A stretch of DNA of 64,000 bases from an uncultured Flavobacteriales bacterium. GTDB taxonomy: Bacteria > Bacteroidota > Bacteroidia > Flavobacteriales_D > Sanyastnellaceae. The DNA is taken from NCBI GenBank assembly GCA_938085425.1, contig CALKGQ010000028.1:22314-86313 (forward strand). The letters are read 5' to 3'. Positions 58,454-64,000 of the stretch are shown piece after piece (the first letter of the stretch is position 1; the number at the start of each line of letters is the position of its first letter). Below the pieces are notes generated by a model. It saw only the letters and a list, made by a program, of their open reading frames with translations, had not been told where the DNA came from and ran no database searches. Position numbers and translations under genes: made by a program.

Positions 58454-59265
58454 GACCCAAGGATTTCTTCCCGCGACACCAAGAACCACGCATTCAGCAA
58501 CTCTTCGCGGTTGTAGCGCATGGGGGCCCCTGTGTTTTGGTCGATCACTGCGCAGCCCGCCGCCTCACAGACCGCTTGGCCCGCGGCCGTGTCCCACTCC
58601 ATGGTGGGGGCAAACCTTGGGTAGGCATCTGCCACTCCCTCAGCCACCATGCACAATTTCAAAGAACTCCCCTTGCTGATCAGGTGGACCTCTCCGTGGC
58701 TTTCGCGCTTTTGGTCCACAAATGCTTGGGTTTCAGGCGACATGTGGGACCGGCTTGCCACCACCGTGAAGGGGCGACCTGCAGGCGCAGGAATGGGCAA
58801 GCTCACCCGATCGTTCCAACCGTCCTCCTCCTTTTCCTGAAGTGCGTTGGTCACCTTGACCTTCCATGCGCCTTCCCCAACCACCCCTAGGTAGGCGCTG
58901 TTGAGGACAGGGGCCAGCACCACGCCGAGCACCACCCGGCCTTCCTTCACAAGGGCAATGTTCACCGTGAACTCTCCATTCCTCTTGACGAATTCCTTCG
59001 TGCCGTCCACAGGGTCGACAATCCACAAACTTGCCCAATCCCGTCGTTCTTCAAAGTCCATGTGGCGACCCTCCTCTGAAAGCACCGGAATGCCTGTGTG
59101 TTCAAGATGGGCCATGATGACCTCATGTGCGGCACGGTCTGCAAGAGTCAGAGGGCTTTGATCTGCCTTGTGTTCCACCCCAAAATCGTCACTTTCATAC
59201 ACCTTCATGACCGCACGGCCCGCCTTTTGGGCCGCATCGAAGGCAATCTTCAACATTGGATTCAT
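58450..59265 (-). CDS. cysQ: 3'(2'),5'-bisphosphate nucleotidase
   Basis: A 271-residue inositol-monophosphatase-fold enzyme hydrolysing PAP to AMP in sulfate assimilation. Motifs: ADQSPLTLADRAAHE, LSEEG, WIVDPVDGTKEFVKRNGEF (Mg2+ site) and the late WDTAAGQAVCEAAG. Lies 10 bp after the dioxygenase gene and overlaps the PagL gene as ATGA, so three unlike genes form one transcript. The reason for that grouping is unclear. Confidence 0.93.
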   Translation of the reverse strand: MNPMLKIAFDAAQKAGRAVMKVYESDDFGVEHKADQSPLTLADRAAHEVIMAHLEHTGIPVLSEEGRHMDFEERRDWASLWIVDPVDGTKEFVKRNGEFTVNIALVKEGRVVLGVVLAPVLNSAYLGVVGEGAWKVKVTNALQEKEEDGWNDRVSLPIPAPAGRPFTVVASRSHMSPETQAFVDQKRESHGEVHLISKGSSLKLCMVAEGVADAYPRFAPTMEWDTAAGQAVCEAAGCAVIDQNTGAPMRYNREELLNAWFLVSREEILGS

Positions 59266-59275
59266 CTCTGTGGGG

Positions 59276-60262
59276 TCAGCGTTGGACCATCAACCGGCGC
59301 ACATCGGTGAGTCGACGGCCTTCGACGTTCAATTCGACCAGCACCATGCAAGGTCCAGCGGGCCATTCGGCGCCCTTCCTTTCCAAGGTCAAGCGATGTT
59401 CCCCTGGCCCGCATTGGCCCAAGGATTGGGCATGGACCTTTTGGCCTTGGAGGTTCCAAATGGACCACCTCACCTCAGCAGGACAACGCAAGGTCAATGG
59501 CAAATAGGCGCGGTCCGTGGCGGGGTTGGGGTGGCAATCCCCTAGGGTCATGACTTCCGCATTCAAGCGTTCTTGAAGTCCCACCCCACTCGTGCCTTCT
59601 CCTTGGACGGTGCATTCGTAAAAAGAAACGTACTCTTCCGCCGCCTCGTCCCATTCAAGGCTGGCCAGCTGCCATTCAAAGCCATCCACAAAGGCTCCGT
59701 CTTGCTCTGGGGCAAGTGGGTCTGGTCCTGCTGGGTACAATGCTGGATGGGCGTTCGTGGCCCCCACCACTGCTTCATGTGGCCATGTCCATTGCGAAAC
59801 CGCGCTGTACTGGCTGCTCACATAGACCTGAAAGTGCATGTGTGTGACCCTGCCCGGGTACCATCCGGGGACAATGGTCACAAACTCACACTCTCCGTTG
59901 TCGTCCGTGAACTGGTAGCCGCGGCAGTAGGTCAATCCCTCCTCTGTGCCGTAGCCCGAATAGCCTCCGTCGCGGTCGCAATGCCAAACGTTGACACGGA
60001 CATTGGCCATGGGCTCACAATTCTGATCGCCCAAAATTCGCACCCTTTGCCTCAGACGAATCCCAGGCCTGTCTTCAGTGATGTCCTGACGAAAGAAAAA
60101 ATCGTTCTCGTTCAAGTCGAGTGGAAAAGGGCCTGCAGTTTCTGATGGCACCAAGACACAATTTGATCGATTTGAAGAACTGCGCGCGGTGGCCTCAAAG
60201 GAACCTATGATTGGAAGTGCGAGCGCCGAACCAGCGGCTTTGAGAAATTGACGGCGTATCAT
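59276..60262 (-). CDS. Intradiol dioxygenase-like protein with Tat signal and T9SS tail
   Basis: A 328-residue protein. The N-terminus MIRRQFLKAAGSALALP is a twin-arginine signal (RRxFLK). The middle has the intradiol dioxygenase fold: VNVWHCDRDGGYSGYG, then CEFVTIVPGWYPGRVTHMHFQV, with likely iron ligands Y101, Y135, H141 and H143 all kept. The C-terminus (about 248-328, GDCHPNPATDRAYLPL) is a type-A T9SS sorting domain. These enzymes open catechol-type rings, so a surface or secreted enzyme exported folded with its iron is suggested. TAGGTTTC lies 5 bases before the ATG. First gene of an operon with cysQ and PagL. Confidence 0.88.
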   Translation of the reverse strand: MIRRQFLKAAGSALALPIIGSFEATARSSSNRSNCVLVPSETAGPFPLDLNENDFFFRQDITEDRPGIRLRQRVRILGDQNCEPMANVRVNVWHCDRDGGYSGYGTEEGLTYCRGYQFTDDNGECEFVTIVPGWYPGRVTHMHFQVYVSSQYSAVSQWTWPHEAVVGATNAHPALYPAGPDPLAPEQDGAFVDGFEWQLASLEWDEAAEEYVSFYECTVQGEGTSGVGLQERLNAEVMTLGDCHPNPATDRAYLPLTLRCPAEVRWSIWNLQGQKVHAQSLGQCGPGEHRLTLERKGAEWPAGPCMVLVELNVEGRRLTDVRRLMVQR

Positions 60263-60267
60263 GATGC

Positions 60268-60291
60268 GAAACCTATTGTGCCCTCAAGGTA
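60268..60291 (-). promoter_or_regulatory. Possible promoter boxes, dioxygenase operon
   Basis: Minus-strand TAGGTTTC (60268-60275), 5 bases before the ATG, and an alternative TACCTTGA (60284-60291), 21 bases before it. Which, if either, is used is unclear. Confidence 0.3.
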
Positions 60292-60326
60292 CATCTGAAC
60301 CCAATGTGTTTGGGCATTTGATGTGC

Positions 60327-60334
60327 TACCTTCG
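60327..60334 (+). promoter_or_regulatory. -7 promoter box, T9SS protein gene
   Basis: TACCTTCG, 18 bases before the ATG at 60353, with TTTG at 60309-60312 (14-base spacer, short). Confidence 0.45.
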
Positions 60335-60352
60335 CAGATAGAAAAAAACACC

Positions 60353-61396
60353 ATGAATCCATTGTATTCCCTTGCTTCAAGCTCAGCTTTTTTGCTCTTT
60401 TGCTTTGCCACCACGCACCTTCATGCCCAATGTGACGACGACTTGGCGTGCAACTTTGGGGAAGAAGTGGAACCATGCACTTACTTCGACACCCAATTGT
60501 TCACTTTGGACGATTGGACCTACATCGACCAGCTGGATTTTGATGCGTGCGAAACAGGTTACGCAGCATGGAACGATTTGCCATTGCCCATGATGCAGGA
60601 CTCTGTCCTTGGAGGGCCATTGTACTTTGAATTGTTTGATTGGGTCGAGGAAACGCTTTTGGCCTTTGGCTACGAGGAACTGGTCAATGACGTCACGACG
60701 GTGGAAATGTCTGTTTGCGGCAACACCTTGAACTACCATGCGACGTTTGGCCAATACATTTTTGACTTTGATGGAAATGGCTTCATCAACACCATTTACG
60801 GAGGCTACATCGCTCCAGCAACAAGCTTTGAAGAAGGTTGCTCTGATTTTGGGGCTTGCAACTTCAACGGGTGTGCCGCTCCTTATCAATTGGAGGGTTG
60901 CGAATACCTTGAGCCGGGACAGTTGTCAGGAGACACCGTCCTCATGGTCGGCGTTCCCGCCGTTTTTGAATATGATGCCCTCACCGGCAGCACCCTTGAG
61001 TGGACGAGTTCATGCGGAGATGTTATTGGAGAGGGCTTTGAGGCCACCATTGACCCAGAATTGGAGGGGGGCTGTGACATCTGTGTGGTGGAGTTCAGTG
61101 CAGACGGATGCATCACAGACACCACCTGTTTGGATTTGACTGTAGCTCCTTTCAGCAATGTACCATCCTTGAACTCAGCTTGGGAATTGATGCCCAATCC
61201 AACACAAAATGAGCTCCGCATCAACTGGCAAGGAGTCGCGTCAAGATGCAGCATCGTTGGCCAACAAGGTCAGCTCGTCGAGGAGATGATGCTGCGGCCA
61301 GGAATTCAAACAATCTCGGTCAGCCACCTTACTCCCGGGGTGTACTTCGTCGTTGCAGGGCAAGAAACACCCCAGCGACTTGTCATCATCCGTTGA
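60353..61396 (+). CDS. Secreted cysteine-motif protein with T9SS tail
   Basis: A 347-residue secreted protein of unknown function. Signal peptide NPLYSLASSSAFLLFCFATTHLHA; two copies of a cysteine motif CxDxxACN[FY] (CDDDLACNF and CSDFGACNF) with closing CTY and CEY; a middle aromatic, acidic region; an Ig-like stretch; and a type-A T9SS domain (LMPNPTQNELRI, then HLTPGVYFVVA). Start ATG at 60353 fits the signal peptide. Monocistronic with promoter box and terminator. No enzyme motif seen. Confidence 0.82.
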   Translation: MNPLYSLASSSAFLLFCFATTHLHAQCDDDLACNFGEEVEPCTYFDTQLFTLDDWTYIDQLDFDACETGYAAWNDLPLPMMQDSVLGGPLYFELFDWVEETLLAFGYEELVNDVTTVEMSVCGNTLNYHATFGQYIFDFDGNGFINTIYGGYIAPATSFEEGCSDFGACNFNGCAAPYQLEGCEYLEPGQLSGDTVLMVGVPAVFEYDALTGSTLEWTSSCGDVIGEGFEATIDPELEGGCDICVVEFSADGCITDTTCLDLTVAPFSNVPSLNSAWELMPNPTQNELRINWQGVASRCSIVGQQGQLVEEMMLRPGIQTISVSHLTPGVYFVVAGQETPQRLVIIR

Positions 61397-61422
61397 TTCG
61401 GATCCTACATCAATCGTTTTGA

Positions 61423-61455
61423 ATGCCCTAGCCTCTCAAGCTGGGGCATTTTTTT
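61423..61455 (+). terminator. Intrinsic terminator of T9SS protein gene
   Basis: Stem ATGCCCTAGC / GCTGGGGCAT (one wobble), 7-base loop, then seven T. Lies between the convergent T9SS and bestrophin genes. Confidence 0.85.
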
Positions 61456-61513
61456 GCCCTGAACATTCCTCCATGGGACATCAGGGCCGGCCAGTCGGAA
61501 CAGGCAAAAAACA

Positions 61514-62374
61514 TCATCCTTGCCTGGTCAAAATTTCCTGCGTATTGGCGTCAATCGTTTCGCAGAGGCTGTCCAACGGCAAGTCGTTTTCATCCACCCC
61601 AAACGGGTCTTCGATTTCTTCCGCGATCAATTCAATGCTGACCAAGATGTAAAAAACCAGCATCACCACAGGAATCGCCCACCAACCAAAAGTGTTCACA
61701 AAGCCGAGGGGCAAGGTCACCACGTACAAGAAAATGAATTTCTTCATGAACATGCTGTAGCTGTAAGGAATCGGCGTCTTCAAGATGCGCTCACATGCAC
61801 CCAAGATGTCGACCATCCTTGCGATGTCTTGGGACAGCAACCAATGCTGCTGAGGGGACCATTCCCCTTGCGCCAAACGTTTGGCGCAGTCTCTCTCCAT
61901 GGCCTGCGCCCATGCATTGGGCACATGACTGCTTGAAGCCATGGCCTCGTCGGAGGGGCCCGTGGACCTTACCTTCAAAGAAGGACGAAGGTGCACGCGC
62001 AGTGCATTCACAAAGCCAGGAATGTGCTCTTGGTAAAACTGCCAGGCCTTCTCGTCCTGAGTGAATTCCCGCACCCTGATGGCCAGGATACGCGAGACGT
62101 TCACCAGAGACCCCCATTGCTTTCTCCCCTCCCACCAACGGTCGTAAGCTGTGTTGGTGCGGAACACCAAAAACAACGACAACACAAAGCCCAACAACGA
62201 ATGGACCACGTTGCTCAGTTCCAGAGGCTCCTTGATGAACTCCAATTCAATGTAGCAGACCAAGGCTGTCAAGACCCCCACTGCAAGCAAAAGGGGGAAC
62301 AAACGGCGAAAGACCTGGCGGCTGTACGCCTGGAAAATCAGGGAAAACCAGCTCTTGGGATCGTAGTGAATCAT
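61514..62374 (-). CDS. Bestrophin-family anion channel
   Basis: A 286-residue membrane protein of the bacterial bestrophin (UPF0187) family. Landmarks: DPKSWFSLIFQAYSRQVFRRL, GFVLSLFLVFRTNTAYDRWWEGRKQW, and the C-terminal EEIEDPFGVDENDLPLD. Four hydrophobic helices. Bacterial members are ion channels, variously selective; algal ones pass bicarbonate. The ATG at 62374 is preceded by an in-frame TTG and by a promoter (TAGTTTTG). It lies next to a SulP anion transporter on the same strand. Confidence 0.92.
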   Translation of the reverse strand: MIHYDPKSWFSLIFQAYSRQVFRRLFPLLLAVGVLTALVCYIELEFIKEPLELSNVVHSLLGFVLSLFLVFRTNTAYDRWWEGRKQWGSLVNVSRILAIRVREFTQDEKAWQFYQEHIPGFVNALRVHLRPSLKVRSTGPSDEAMASSSHVPNAWAQAMERDCAKRLAQGEWSPQQHWLLSQDIARMVDILGACERILKTPIPYSYSMFMKKFIFLYVVTLPLGFVNTFGWWAIPVVMLVFYILVSIELIAEEIEDPFGVDENDLPLDSLCETIDANTQEILTRQG

Positions 62375-62391
62375 CAATTGAGATTGAGTCC

Positions 62392-62423
62392 CAAAACTAC
62401 GGAGTCACCACCCAGAGTCACAA
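62392..62423 (-). promoter_or_regulatory. Promoter of bestrophin gene
   Basis: Minus strand: TTG (62421-62423), 21-base spacer, TAGTTTTG (62392-62399), 17 bases before the ATG at 62374. It overlaps the SulP stop region. Confidence 0.6.
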
Positions 62424-63941
62424 CGCATCCGAGACCACTTTGTAGGTAGGATCCTCGTAGTGGTTGACCTCAATGATGGACTTCGCCTTGTCCACCAGGG
62501 CTCGGCAGTCCTCGCTGAGATGGCGCAAATGCACCTTTTTGCCCGCTTGGGCATACCGGGAAGTCACCCGGTTCAGGGCCTCGATGGCAGACATGTCCAC
62601 CACACGGCTCTCTGCAAAGTCGAGGACCACATGCTCTGGATCCCCTTGGACATCAAACTTCTCTGCGAAAACTGTCGTCGACCCAAAGAACAGAGGCCCG
62701 TACAACTCGTAGTGCTTCCAGCCGTTCTCGTCGATGCGCTTGCGTGCACGGATGCGGATGGCGTTGTCCCACGCAAACACCAAGGCCGCCACCACCACAC
62801 CAATCAGAACCGCCAAGGCCAAATTGTGCAGGAATGCCGTCACCAAGGTGACGAGCACCATGATGAAAACGTCCGACGCGGGCATCCGACGGAAGGTTCT
62901 CAGCGAGGCCCACTCAAACGTTCCAATGGCCACCATGATCATCAACCCCGTCAATGCCGCCATGGGCAGCCTCTCAATCAAAGGGGCCCCAAACACAATG
63001 AACACCAACAGCATGACGGCAGCCACAATCCCGCTCAGTCTCGCCCGTGCCCCGGAGCTGACGTTGATGAGGCTTTGGCCAATCATGGCACATCCACCCA
63101 TCCCGCTGAACAGCCCACTCAACACGTTGGCTGCCCCTTGGGCCACACACTCCCTGTTGCCATGGCCGCGCGTTCCTGTGATTTCGTCCAAAATGTTCAA
63201 CGTGAGCAAACTCTCGATCAATCCCACACCGGCAACCACCGCCGCATAGGGGAAGATGATGGTCAGGGTTTCCAACGTCATGGGGACGGCCGGCAAGTGG
63301 AAGGGTGGAAAGCCTCCTTGGATGGACGCCAAATCCCCCACCGTTTTGGTGTCAATGCCCAAAGCTGCGGCCAAGCCAAACACCACCAGGATTGCCGTCA
63401 ATCCAGCAGGAACTTTCTTGGTCCATTTGGGCAGGAAGGCAATGATTGCCATGGAAAGCAACGTCAGGCCACCAAAAACAAGAAGTTCTTCCCGGCCCAG
63501 CCATGCACCACTGTCGTCTTTGAATTGGGCCAATTGGCTTCCTCCGATGATGATGGCCAAGCCATTCACAAACCCAAAAATCACTGGCTGAGGGACCAAA
63601 CGCATGAGTTTCCCCAACTTCATCAGTCCTGCGAGAAGCTGCAGGACCCCTGCAAGCACCACGGTGGCGAAGATGTATTCAGGACCGTGGGAAATGGCCA
63701 ATGCGGCCACCACCACCGCCACAGCGCCGGTGGCGCCACTGATCATGCCCGGTCGTCCGCCAAAGACGCTCGCCACCAGGCCCACCACAAAAGCGGCATA
63801 CAGTCCGGTGAGTGGGCTCAGTCCAGCAATCAGCGCGAAGGCCACAGCCTCGGGAATGAGGGCCATGGCCACTGTCAAACCACTGAGAACTTCGAGGCGG
63901 TAGTCGACGGTTTGCCGAAAATCAAAGAGGGCGATGCGCAT
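62418..63941 (-). CDS. SulP-family inorganic anion transporter
   Basis: A 507-residue SLC26/SulP transporter: VDYRLEVLSGLTVAMALIPEAVAFALIAGLSPLTGLYAAF is the N-terminal signature (split here), VFGGRPGMISGATGA the next, and GNRECVAQGAANVLSGLFSGMGG follows. About 12-14 helices; a C-terminal STAS domain (about 410-507) with VLDFAESRVVDMSAIEAL. Substrate could be sulfate, bicarbonate or another anion. The ATG at 63941 is preferred over an upstream TTG at 63956. TACCTTTG lies 25 bases upstream. Confidence 0.93.
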   Translation of the reverse strand: MRIALFDFRQTVDYRLEVLSGLTVAMALIPEAVAFALIAGLSPLTGLYAAFVVGLVASVFGGRPGMISGATGAVAVVVAALAISHGPEYIFATVVLAGVLQLLAGLMKLGKLMRLVPQPVIFGFVNGLAIIIGGSQLAQFKDDSGAWLGREELLVFGGLTLLSMAIIAFLPKWTKKVPAGLTAILVVFGLAAALGIDTKTVGDLASIQGGFPPFHLPAVPMTLETLTIIFPYAAVVAGVGLIESLLTLNILDEITGTRGHGNRECVAQGAANVLSGLFSGMGGCAMIGQSLINVSSGARARLSGIVAAVMLLVFIVFGAPLIERLPMAALTGLMIMVAIGTFEWASLRTFRRMPASDVFIMVLVTLVTAFLHNLALAVLIGVVVAALVFAWDNAIRIRARKRIDENGWKHYELYGPLFFGSTTVFAEKFDVQGDPEHVVLDFAESRVVDMSAIEALNRVTSRYAQAGKKVHLRHLSEDCRALVDKAKSIIEVNHYEDPTYKVVSDAL

Positions 63942-63966
63942 GGAAAGGGGGGTCAAAAAGAAGCGG

Positions 63967-63974
63967 CAAAGGTA
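63967..63974 (-). promoter_or_regulatory. -7 promoter box, SulP gene
   Basis: Minus-strand TACCTTTG, a perfect TAnnTTTG, 25 bases before the ATG at 63941. The window ends before a -33 can be judged well. Confidence 0.5.
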
Positions 63975-64000
63975 GTCCCGCCTTTTGGATGGGTGCCCCT

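Noticed and set aside
1..64000. CRISPR array, insertion sequence or prophage
   Set aside because: No regularly spaced repeats, transposase, integrase or phage structural gene was seen on either strand.

Overview
The window comes from a moderately GC-rich member of the Bacteroidota, most likely a marine Flavobacteriales-type organism. The evidence is a SusC/SusD laminarin-type locus, several secreted proteins ending in type IX secretion (T9SS) sorting domains, a gliding-motility-type C-terminal domain (type B), DUF3467, BatA, a DUF7033 deacetylase, and Bacteroidota promoters (TTG, about 19 bp, TAnnTTTG). Genes are very densely packed. No stretch of 300 bases lacks a gene; the largest gap is about 240 bp (24101-24344). 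I see no tRNA or rRNA gene, CRISPR array, insertion sequence, prophage or integration site.

Layout. 1-7362: the 3' part of a membrane pyrophosphatase, a YceI lipoprotein, then on the minus strand a deoxynucleoside kinase, a GH3-type acyl-adenylating protein, a cysteine desulfurase and GlmM. 7480-13211 (+): TPR protein, phosphosulfolactate-synthase homologue, rhodanese, DUF368 lipid carrier transporter, AroE, MurQ and a conserved hypothetical. 13225-15162 (-): an MnmD-Nudix fusion and a DUF2400 protein. 15191-18540 (+): BatA/vWA protein and a dihydroorotase homologue missing metal ligands. 18553-23551 (-): DUF3467, HAD phosphatase, small membrane protein, DUF7033 deacetylase, WecB, RadC and ribosomal protein S20. 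23636-32006: a lipoprotein, an FG-GAP repeat protein (+), a GlcNAc-type module (SSS symporter, CutC, GH20) and a secreted esterase. 32064-38227 (-): a three-gene operon (lamin-tail protein, TonB receptor, two-HKD PLD-like protein). 38327-44860 (+): a 2177-residue T9SS surface protein. 44885-56282 (-): a laminarin-type polysaccharide utilisation locus (GH3, binding protein, SusC, SusD, PKD lipoprotein, GH16) followed by Hpt and MmcQ/YjbR genes. 56458-64000: patatin, a PagL/CysQ/Tat-dioxygenase operon, a T9SS protein, bestrophin and a SulP transporter.

How the genes work together. The GH16 and GH3 enzymes with SusC/D and two further surface proteins form a complete beta-1,3-glucan capture, import and hydrolysis set. 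GH20 plus the SSS symporter, with MurQ elsewhere, suggests amino-sugar salvage. The LTD/TonB/PLD operon looks like a second surface uptake system, possibly for nucleic acids or phosphodiesters. Many operon genes overlap by 1-4 bases (ATGA, GTGA, TTGA, TGATG), suggesting translational coupling.

The most unusual genome-scale signal is a promoter -7 box (TACCTTnn or TAAATTYG) placed only 4-5 bases before the start codon of about eleven genes. It implies that leaderless mRNAs are common in this lineage.
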